Below, in pieces: positions 1 to 5,096 of a DNA stretch of 5,315 bases. Position 1 is the stretch's first letter; each line of letters starts with the position of its first letter. Below the pieces are notes generated by a model that was given only the letters and a program-made list of their open reading frames with translations, was not told the origin of the DNA and did no database searches. The translations under genes and the position numbers were made by a program. Source of the stretch: Planctomycetota bacterium. GTDB taxonomy: Bacteria > Planctomycetota > SBBH01 > JACQRN01. The DNA is taken from the NCBI GenBank assembly GCA_016206515.1, contig JACQRN010000350.1, positions 1 through 5,315 of the forward strand, read 5' to 3'.

Positions 1-264
1 CGTCAGGCGGCGCAGCACCTCCTGCCGGAGGAACCCCTGCGCCGCCTCCACGGTCCGGACCGACCCCGCGCGCCAGGAGCGGTCGAGCGCCTCGAGCACC
101 GCCATCGAGGTCTCGACCCCGAAGTCGGAGGTGACGAGCGCCTCCTCCATCCGCGCGAGATCCTCCTCGGCCAGCACTCGGCCGGGACGCAGCAGGTCGC
201 CGAGGCGGCCCCAGAACCCCTGCTTGGCCTTTCGCAGCGCGCCGGAGAGGGAGACGTCAGACAT
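1..264 (-). CDS. ftsY: Signal recognition particle receptor FtsY, N-terminal part (3' end outside window)
   Basis: The 88 visible codons run from ATG at 264 to the window edge without a stop. The protein starts MSDVSLSGALRKAKQGFWGR and continues with a GDLLRPGRVLAEEDLARMEEALVTSD-type segment. This matches the start of the N (four-helix) domain of SRP-type GTPases, in the FtsY form: L-x-K-x-K-x-G-x-x-G-R-L-G-D, then an E-E-A-L-x-x-[AS]-D-[FV]-G-V-E-T motif. FtsY is the membrane-associated GTPase that receives ribosome-SRP complexes for co-translational membrane insertion. The GTPase (G) domain that would confirm the call lies beyond the edge. The long acidic A domain of E. coli FtsY is absent; the protein begins almost at the N domain, as in many bacteria. 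A GGGAGG Shine-Dalgarno lies 10 nt upstream of the ATG. Ffh is the main alternative, but the initial residues and the nusB neighbour favour FtsY. Confidence 0.87.
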   Translation of the reverse strand, partial: MSDVSLSGALRKAKQGFWGRLGDLLRPGRVLAEEDLARMEEALVTSDFGVETSMAVLEALDRSWRAGSVRTVEAAQGFLRQEVLRRLT

Positions 265-274
265 CAGCCCGGGA

Positions 275-280
275 CCTCCC
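275..280 (-). promoter_or_regulatory. Shine-Dalgarno of ftsY, at the edge of the heptad array
   Basis: The minus strand reads GGGAGG at 280-275, with a 10-nt spacer to the ATG at 264. The site directly abuts the last in-phase units of the 7-bp array, so an RNA structure formed by the array could affect ribosome access. The motif is seen directly; the regulatory effect is inferred. Confidence 0.6.
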
Positions 281-522
281 GCCCCGCTCCCCGGACACTG
301 AACCCCGGCCTCCGAGACCCGCACCCCGCTCCCCGAACCACGAATCCCGCAGGATGCATCCGCGTAGCCGCGTGGCCGCGTACCGCGGTCCGCGGGTCCG
401 CGATCCGCGGGGCGCGGGTTGCTGTACGCGGATACGCGTTGCGCGGGATGCGGAACGCGGGGACCGGAGATTGGAGCGTGCTGACCGGGGTACGGAGAAC
501 GGAGCCCGGGGACCGGGAACCG
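280..522. repeat. Degenerate 7-bp tandem array with inverted halves, filling the nusB-ftsY spacer
   Basis: On the plus strand, G recurs at exact 7-bp steps at 286, 293, 300 and so on to 356 (11 positions, 9 preceded by C), and again from 438 to 522 (13 positions, 11 preceded by C). There are no indels within either run. The left half on the plus strand fits GNNCCCC (e.g. GCACCCC, GCTCCCC). The right half fits nearly the same consensus, GNNYCCC, on the minus strand (e.g. GTACCCC, GGTCCCC), so the halves are inverted relative to each other. The middle (about 362-430) has 7- and 8-bp units rich in GCG, including the odd palindrome CCGCGG-T-CCGCGG at 383-395. The array starts at the nusB stop codon and ends at the ftsY Shine-Dalgarno. 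No gene, clear promoter or T-tract terminator is visible in it. Confidence 0.85.
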
Positions 523-523
523 C

Positions 524-979
524 TCATGCCCCCAACGTCTCCCGGGGCTGGGTCTCCTCCGGCGGCCGGTTCGCGTGCTCGCGCAGCACCCGGTCGAGCA
601 CCCCGTTGACAAAGGAATACGACTGGGCGTCGCCGTACCGCTTGGCGAGTTCCACCGCCTCGTCGAGGCAGACGCGCGCGGGGATCCCCCGGCTGTGCAT
701 CAGCTCGTACGCGCCGATCCGGAGGATCGTGCGATCGACGACCGCCATGCGCCCCAGGCTCCAGTTCTGGGCGCAGCGCGATACGATCTCCCCCAGGACG
801 TCCCATCCGGAGAGCACCCCGTCGACGAGCGTCTCGAAGTACGCGAGGTCGCCCCCCTCCCGTTCGGTCGCCCATCCCCGGACCGCCTCGACGGTCCGCT
901 CGCCGGTCAGGTCCGCCCGGTACAGCACCTGCATCGCCCTCTCGCGCGCCAGGGTCCGGGCCTCCTGGGGTCCGGCCAT
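524..979 (-). CDS. nusB: Transcription antitermination factor NusB
   Basis: A 151-residue protein of typical NusB length. NusB is a small all-helical RNA-binding protein that joins NusE (S10) on boxA RNA to assemble the antitermination complex on rRNA operons. Family signatures are in order: the first helix with ARERAMQVLYRADL (about 11-24), NWSLGRMAVVDRTILRIGAYE (about 72-92), and IPARVCLDEAVELAKRYG followed by SFVNGVLDRV (about 99-131), which corresponds to the conserved IPxxVxxxEAVELAKxFG...FVNGVLD pattern. The C-terminal tail after FVNGVLDRV is short, polar and proline-containing. The start is ATG at 979, 4 nt after the ribH stop (TAG, 986-984), with a GGGGAAGG Shine-Dalgarno inside the ribH end (996-989). 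The TGA stop at 526-524 abuts the heptad array. The pairing with ribH is very common in bacteria. Identification is secure. Confidence 0.97.
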   Translation of the reverse strand: MAGPQEARTLARERAMQVLYRADLTGERTVEAVRGWATEREGGDLAYFETLVDGVLSGWDVLGEIVSRCAQNWSLGRMAVVDRTILRIGAYELMHSRGIPARVCLDEAVELAKRYGDAQSYSFVNGVLDRVLREHANRPPEETQPRETLGA

Positions 980-983
980 GCCG

Positions 984-1442
984 CTACGCCTTCCCCGAGC
1001 GGACGCGGCGCACGACCTCGACGGTCCGGAGCGCCGCCTCGGCCGCGTGCGCTCCGCGGTTGTCCGGACCGGGGCGGCAGCGCGCGCGTACCTGCGCGAG
1101 GGTGCGCGCGGTGACGATCCCGAGCCCCACCGGCACGCCGAGGCGGGAGGCGATCGCCTGCAGCTCGCGGGCGACCGCGTGGGCGATCACCTCGTCGTGG
1201 TTCGTCCCGCCCCGCAGGATGCACCCGAGGGCGACGACCGCGTCGAAGGCGCCACAGGAGGCGCAGGCGGATGCGACCGCGGGGATCTCCCACGCCCCGG
1301 GGACCCGCAGCACCCGGATGCGCGAGGCCGGGACGCCGGACGCCTTCAGGCGTCCGAGGGCGCCCGCGAGCAGGCGTTCGGGGAACGGCGCATTGAATTC
1401 CGATGCGATAAGGGCGACGCGGGGGGGGCGAGGCTTACCCAT
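984..1442 (-). CDS. ribH: 6,7-dimethyl-8-ribityllumazine synthase
   Basis: A 152-residue enzyme of usual family length. It condenses 5-amino-6-ribitylamino-uracil with 3,4-dihydroxy-2-butanone 4-phosphate to give lumazine, the direct precursor of riboflavin. Motifs in order: substrate-pocket SEFNAPFPERLLAGA near the N-terminus, VPGAWEIP (ribityl/pyrimidine pocket), ALGCILRGGTNHDEV with the conserved catalytic-site His, and GLGIVT followed by an Arg that aligns with the phosphate-binding Arg of the Bacillus enzyme, then DNRG in place of GNKG. Two places differ from the best-known sequences: the residue after the active-site His is Asp where an aromatic is usual, and the usual VTT[DE] is VTAR. 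The ATG lies at 1442 with GGAGG 6 nt upstream and overlaps the kinase stop by 8 nt (ATGGGTAA), which suggests translational coupling. No other riboflavin gene is in the window. Confidence 0.95.
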   Translation of the reverse strand: MGKPRPPRVALIASEFNAPFPERLLAGALGRLKASGVPASRIRVLRVPGAWEIPAVASACASCGAFDAVVALGCILRGGTNHDEVIAHAVARELQAIASRLGVPVGLGIVTARTLAQVRARCRPGPDNRGAHAAEAALRTVEVVRRVRSGKA

Positions 1443-3456
1443 CCGCCCCCTCCGCCGCGTCGATCGGCGGCAGTTCCAGGACGAACGTCGTCCCTTTCCC
1501 GAGGGCCGTCTCGACACGCAGGCGCCCGCCGTGGACCTCCGTGATCTTCTGGCAGATCGACAGGCCGAGCCCCGTCCCGCGATCCTTCGACGTGAAAAAC
1601 GGGTCGAAGATCCGCGACAGGACGTCGTCGGGGATTCCCGGGCCGGTATCGGACACCCGAAGGGCGACCCCGCGCGCGGCGGCGCGCACCGACAGGCGCA
1701 GCTCGCGCTCCCGGCCGGGCGGGTTCTCCTGCATCGCCTCGATGGCATTGCGCACCAGGTTCAGGAGCACCTGCCGGATCCGCTCGGCGCTCCCACGCGC
1801 GTTGAGCGGCTCCAACTCGGGGGGGACCACCTTCACCTTCGCTCCGGTCGCCTCCGGGGTGACCTGCTTGAGCAGATCCTGGACGAGATCCGACAGGCCG
1901 AAGACGTCCGCCGTCGCCCGGTCGATCCGGGCGAAGTCGAGAAGGTCCTGGACGATCCGGTTGATGCGGTCGACCTCGCGGACGATGATCCCGAGGTACT
2001 CGGTGTTCGTCCCCGGCTGCTCCTGGAGGAGCTCCGCGAACCCCCGGATCGAGTTAAGGGGGTTCCGGACCTCGTGCGCGATCCCGGCGGCCATCTGGCC
2101 GAGCGCCGCGAGCCTCCCCGCGCGGCGTACCTCCTCCTCCAGCGCGCGGATCCCGGTCAGGTCCCGGAAGTTCGCGATCGCGCCGATCCGGTCCCCGTGG
2201 GGGCCCCGCAGGGGGTGCGCGGTGACCCCCAGGTAGAGCCGCCCGTCGTCCCCGGGGGCGCGCTGGAGGACGACCTCCTTGCGGTCGCGCGGAATCCCGT
2301 CGCGGGCGACGTCCACGAGGATCTTCCCGAGGGGCGCGAGCCACGACGCCTGGTCCAACGCCGCCCCGCGCACCTCCTCCTCGCGCATGCCGAACAGCCC
2401 GCAGGAATACGCATTCATGCGCTGGACGATCCCGCCCGAGTCGACCACCACCACGCCGCTGCCAAGACACCGCAGGATCGCCTCGGAGAACTCCCCGGCG
2501 CGCAGGAGCTGCTCGTACAGCCCGGCGTTCTCGGCGCACATCGCCAGGATCCCGGCGAGCGCCGCCAGGAGCTTCAGGTCCCCCTCCGCGTAGATCCCCC
2601 GCGCGACGGGCCGGTCCAGATAGAGGATCCCGGCGAGCTGGTCGCCGCGCACGACCGGCGCCCCCATGATGCAGTGCCCCTGCCACTGCGCGATCGACTC
2701 CCCGGGCCCCAGCCGCGGGTCGCTCGCGGCGTCCTCCACGCAGATCGCCTCCCGCCGTTCGCGGACGTATTCGAGCACGGACCGGCTCACCTGCACCTCG
2801 CCGCCGGAGGGACCCCCGGGGCGGTGGACCGCCGCGACCGTCGGCTCCCCGGTCGCCTCGAAGGCGACGTAGACGACGCGCTCGGCGACGAAGATCCCGG
2901 CGATCTCCCCGAGGGCGCGCCCCAGCAGCTGCTGGGGCGACTGCTGGGGCGTGACCGCCTCGAGGAACCGCAGGAGCACCGCGCCCCCGGCCTCGCCGAA
3001 GGCGATCCCCTCCCCGCGCACCTGCCGCGGGTCGACGCTGACGCGCGGCTTGTCGATGCGCGAGTCCTTCTGCAGCAGCGCGTACGAGCCGGTCCGCGTC
3101 CGTGGGCGCTGGTCGACCAGGAACACCAGCCGCGTCGCGCCGATCACGATCTGGTCGCCGTCGGCCAGGACGCTTTCCGTGATCCGCCGCCCGTTGACGT
3201 ACGTCCCGTTCGTGCTCCCGAGATCCCGCAGGACGAATCCGTCTGCGGAGCGGGCCAGAACCGAGTGGCGCCGGGAGACCTGCGTCTCGTTGAGGAACAG
3301 GTCGTTGTCCTTGTCGCGCCCGATCCGGAAATCCGTACGCCCGATCGGGAAGACGACGCCGCTCTTCGGGTCGTGCAGGTGCGCCGGGAGGATCACGGCC
3401 GTGTCGGGCCGCGCCTGGATCGCGTGCGCGCGGGTCGGCTGGGACGGGCTATGCAA
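1435..3456 (-). CDS. Cytosolic FHA-GAF-PAS sensor histidine kinase, NtrB-like catalytic core
   Basis: About 673 residues from the preferred TTG start, with no membrane segment, so a soluble sensor. An FHA domain (about 22-112) has the phosphothreonine-binding signature: IGR (45-47), SRRH (61-64) and GSTNG (80-84). A GAF domain follows (about 159-312), then a PAS domain (about 320-435) of the GVVVVDSGGIVQRMN type. The kinase core has AHEVRNPLNS with phospho-acceptor His461, the N box around Asn570 (NLVRNAIEAM), the G1 box DTGPGIP at Asp603, the F box FDPFFTSK and the G2 box GTGLGLSI near 625-632. All catalytic boxes look intact. The core resembles NtrB/AtoS-type kinases, but the partner here is not an NtrC-type regulator. 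The likely substrate is the regulator encoded just upstream, whose gene overlaps by 8 nt. FHA suggests input from a Ser/Thr kinase; the signal is unknown. The start is uncertain: TTG 3456 has AGGTG 4 nt upstream, TTG 3471 is possible, and GTG 3396 would just keep the FHA domain. Confidence 0.93.
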   Translation of the reverse strand: MHSPSQPTRAHAIQARPDTAVILPAHLHDPKSGVVFPIGRTDFRIGRDKDNDLFLNETQVSRRHSVLARSADGFVLRDLGSTNGTYVNGRRITESVLADGDQIVIGATRLVFLVDQRPRTRTGSYALLQKDSRIDKPRVSVDPRQVRGEGIAFGEAGGAVLLRFLEAVTPQQSPQQLLGRALGEIAGIFVAERVVYVAFEATGEPTVAAVHRPGGPSGGEVQVSRSVLEYVRERREAICVEDAASDPRLGPGESIAQWQGHCIMGAPVVRGDQLAGILYLDRPVARGIYAEGDLKLLAALAGILAMCAENAGLYEQLLRAGEFSEAILRCLGSGVVVVDSGGIVQRMNAYSCGLFGMREEEVRGAALDQASWLAPLGKILVDVARDGIPRDRKEVVLQRAPGDDGRLYLGVTAHPLRGPHGDRIGAIANFRDLTGIRALEEEVRRAGRLAALGQMAAGIAHEVRNPLNSIRGFAELLQEQPGTNTEYLGIIVREVDRINRIVQDLLDFARIDRATADVFGLSDLVQDLLKQVTPEATGAKVKVVPPELEPLNARGSAERIRQVLLNLVRNAIEAMQENPPGRERELRLSVRAAARGVALRVSDTGPGIPDDVLSRIFDPFFTSKDRGTGLGLSICQKITEVHGGRLRVETALGKGTTFVLELPPIDAAEGADG
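1449..1453 (-). promoter_or_regulatory. Shine-Dalgarno of ribH
   Basis: The minus strand reads GGAGG at 1453-1449, 6 nt before the ATG at 1442 and inside the last codons of the kinase gene. It decides the ribH start, since the same frame is open for about 100 codons further upstream. Confidence 0.75.
2929..2952. repeat. Two-copy 12-bp tandem repeat inside the kinase gene
   Basis: CTGCTGGGGCG occurs at 2929-2939 and again at 2941-2951 on the plus strand, a 12-bp period. It encodes the QQSPQQ stretch at the start of the GAF domain. In frame and probably a small duplication with little effect. Confidence 0.6.
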
Positions 3457-5035
3457 GGAGCACCTGGGCAACGCGGCGGGCCGCCTCGGTCCGCCCGTCC
3501 GACGAGGCGGTCGCCACGCCCGCGATCGCCTCGCACAGATCGTCCCGCCCCGCGCACGCCTGGACGAACCCCATCAGCGGCGCCTCGGCGCAGGCGCGCA
3601 CGAGGAGCCCCGCCAGCCCCTCCGGGCTCGATTCGACCTCCCGCAGGGCCGCCGGGGCGTTGACCCAGGACGACCGCGGCAGCCGGGAGAGGCGGTCGTG
3701 GAGGAAGCGCGTGGCGGGCTTCAGGCGGCAGCCGCGCAGGGAGTTCCATGCCCCCCAGGCGACTGCGTCGGCGGCGTCGGCGAGCCACGGGAGGATCGCG
3801 TCGACCGTCTCGGGTTCGCGCACGAGTCCCAGCGACTGCACGAAGGCGGTCCGCGCGCGTTCCGGGAGCGCCGCGACCGCCTCGCGCGGGATGCGCAGCG
3901 CATCCTGCGGGGCGGCGGCGAACAGGAGCGTGACCGCGCCGGAGCGGACGTCCTCCTCCCGGGCCGCGAGGAGGCGATCGAAGAGGGTGCGGCGCGGCTT
4001 GGCGGCGAGCCCGCTCACGAGTTCCCGGATCGCCGGGGCGATCTCCTGGCCGCTGCGCACCGCGTAGGCGATCGCCACCGCGCAGACGCGGGCGAGGGGG
4101 TGCCGGGAGAGCGCCTTGACGCCGGCGGCGCGCACCTCCTCGACCGAGTCGTACAGGAGCGGAATCAGCGCCGCGAAGACGCGCGCGTGGTCGACCGCGC
4201 CGAGCCGGTCGGCGACCGATACGCGCGTGCGGTAGTGCTCGTCAATCCCCCAGGTGCGCAGGAGATCGATCCCGCGCTCCGGCTCGATCTCGAGGGGGAG
4301 CAGCTCCGTGCAGGCGACCCGCGCCGAGACGTCCCCGTACGAGAAGGCGGTCGCCAGGCGCTTGCGCGCGTCGGCGACCTTGAGACGTCCGACCGACTGC
4401 TGGAGGATCCGCTTGAGCTCCGCGGGCGGGCGCCCCTCGAGGTCCACGCGGTCGGGCCGGACCCGCCCCACCGCGTTCGGCCCGTACTGGAGGTAGAGCG
4501 CGAGGTCAACGATCCCCAGCCTCCCGGGCTCGACCGCGAGCATCTCGGTCTCCGCCTGCTCGGGAGCGGCGAAGAAGAGCGGGTTGGAGGATCCGTCCTG
4601 CGTCCTGCGCGATGCGTCCTGCGACGGAGGCGGCGGGAGCGGGGTCGTCTCCGCGCCGGAGCGTCCGAGCGCCAGGAAGACGCGTTCGCGCAGGACCGCG
4701 AGGTTGACCGGCTTGGTCAGGTACGAGGCGACGCCACGCTTCGCCGCGCGCAGGACGATCTCCTCCTCCTTGTGGGCCGTGATGACGATCACGGGCGTCT
4801 TGTCCCCCGCCTCATGGAGCCGCCGCAGGACCGTCAGCCCGTCGGTCCCCGGCATCCCGATGTCCAGGATCAGGAGATCCGGCTTCGACTCCCGCACCTG
4901 CCGGATCGCCTCCTCCCCGTCGGAGGCCTGGAGGACGCGGAACCCTTCCCGCTCGAGGACGGTCGCGTACAGAAGCCGCGCGCTGGCAACGTCGTCGGCA
5001 ACAAGGATCCGTCCCGCATGGGGCGCGACGCTCAC
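3449..5035 (-). CDS. Response regulator: CheY-like receiver fused to a HEAT-like helical-repeat region
   Basis: A 528-residue protein starting at GTG 5035. The receiver domain (about 8-125) has every key residue: acidic pair Asp14-Asp15, phospho-acceptor Asp58 in LLILDIGMP, Thr86 in VITA and Lys108 in LTKP. A Pro/Ser/Gln-rich linker (about 126-175), probably disordered, carries a 7-bp DNA repeat. The rest (about 176-528) is alanine-rich and helical, with several segments of the HEAT/armadillo pattern D-x-x-x-x-V-R-x-x-A-x-x-A-L: near 232-247, 296-312 (DSVEEVRAAGVKALSRHP), 359-375 and 420-435. No DNA-binding, GGDEF, EAL or AAA+ output motif is seen, so output is probably by protein-protein contact (inference). 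It lies first in the operon and overlaps the kinase gene by 8 nt, marking the two as a likely cognate pair. The frame stays open upstream into rpmB, but the receiver begins right after this GTG. HEAT assignment is by pattern only; the receiver is certain. Confidence 0.9.
   Translation of the reverse strand: MSVAPHAGRILVADDVASARLLYATVLEREGFRVLQASDGEEAIRQVRESKPDLLILDIGMPGTDGLTVLRRLHEAGDKTPVIVITAHKEEEIVLRAAKRGVASYLTKPVNLAVLRERVFLALGRSGAETTPLPPPPSQDASRRTQDGSSNPLFFAAPEQAETEMLAVEPGRLGIVDLALYLQYGPNAVGRVRPDRVDLEGRPPAELKRILQQSVGRLKVADARKRLATAFSYGDVSARVACTELLPLEIEPERGIDLLRTWGIDEHYRTRVSVADRLGAVDHARVFAALIPLLYDSVEEVRAAGVKALSRHPLARVCAVAIAYAVRSGQEIAPAIRELVSGLAAKPRRTLFDRLLAAREEDVRSGAVTLLFAAAPQDALRIPREAVAALPERARTAFVQSLGLVREPETVDAILPWLADAADAVAWGAWNSLRGCRLKPATRFLHDRLSRLPRSSWVNAPAALREVESSPEGLAGLLVRACAEAPLMGFVQACAGRDDLCEAIAGVATASSDGRTEAARRVAQVLLA
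3461..3465 (-). promoter_or_regulatory. Probable Shine-Dalgarno for the kinase TTG start at 3456
   Basis: The minus strand reads AGGTG at 3465-3461, 4 nt before TTG at 3456. AGGTG matches the downstream part of the AAGGAGGTG consensus, so a short spacer is expected. It supports TTG 3456 over TTG 3471, and gives an 8-nt overlap with the upstream stop like the one at the kinase-ribH junction. Confidence 0.45.
4595..4622. repeat. Four-unit 7-bp tandem array in the linker of the response regulator gene
   Basis: Plus-strand units at 4595, 4602, 4609 and 4616. Units one, two and four are GTCCTGC; the third is GCGATGC. The period is exactly 7 bp with no indels. The array encodes the linker stretch SQDASRRTQDGS between receiver and helical region, where an insertion would be tolerated. 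It shares the period, though not the exact word, of the nusB-ftsY spacer array. Confidence 0.8.
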
Positions 5036-5042
5036 GGGGAGG

Positions 5043-5048
5043 AGTATA
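5043..5048 (-). promoter_or_regulatory. Putative -10 element of the minus-strand operon, 7 nt before the GTG start
   Basis: The minus strand reads TATACT at 5048-5043, five of six matches to TATAAT. Only seven bases, all pyrimidines (CCTCCCC), separate it from GTG at 5035. There is no Shine-Dalgarno, and transcription would be expected to start at or next to the GTG. No good -35 hexamer is found 16-18 bp upstream, so activity may depend on an activator or on the -10 alone. The leaderless interpretation is inferred. Confidence 0.5.
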
Positions 5049-5058
5049 GGGGAAACGG

Positions 5059-5086
5059 TTGACTCGGGCCGGACCGGTCGTATCCT
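5059..5086 (+). promoter_or_regulatory. Putative sigma70-type promoter of rpmB
   Basis: TTGACT at 5059-5064 (five of six matches to TTGACA) and TATCCT at 5081-5086 (four of six matches to TATAAT), with a 16-bp spacer. The spacer contains the perfect 8-bp palindrome GACCGGTC (5072-5079). The -10 ends 10 nt before the rpmB ATG, so the 5' leader would be only a few bases. The region overlaps the upstream part of the opposing promoter, so the two may exclude each other. Confidence 0.55.
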
Positions 5087-5096
5087 CGCCGGGGCG

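Noticed and set aside
265..523. CRISPR array or rho-independent terminator in the nusB-ftsY spacer
   Set aside because: Units are only 7 bp with no spacers, so not CRISPR. Hairpins are possible but none is followed by a T-tract on the transcribed strand.
265..523. Promoter for ftsY within the spacer
   Set aside because: No TATAAT-like hexamer with a matching -35 is visible on the minus strand in this very GC-rich stretch.
264..875. Minus-strand frame running from inside nusB through the spacer
   Set aside because: It overlaps nusB in another frame, is Arg/Gly/Pro-rich and crosses the heptad array. The repeated residues it encodes there simply reflect the 7-bp period.
3457..3471. Kinase start at TTG 3471
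   Set aside because: Possible, but its only purine-rich upstream site is about 13 nt away. TTG 3456 has AGGTG at a suitable distance and gives the same 8-nt overlap as the next junction.
1060..3663. Long plus-strand open frame (867 codons) opposite the kinase and ribH genes
   Set aside because: Antisense shadow of high-GC coding sequence. Its translation is rich in Arg/Asp/Pro with no domain, while the minus strand in the same place encodes full kinase motifs.
2951..5062. Long plus-strand open frame (703 codons) opposite the response regulator
   Set aside because: No recognisable motif, Arg-rich and low in hydrophobic residues; the minus strand shows a perfect receiver domain here.
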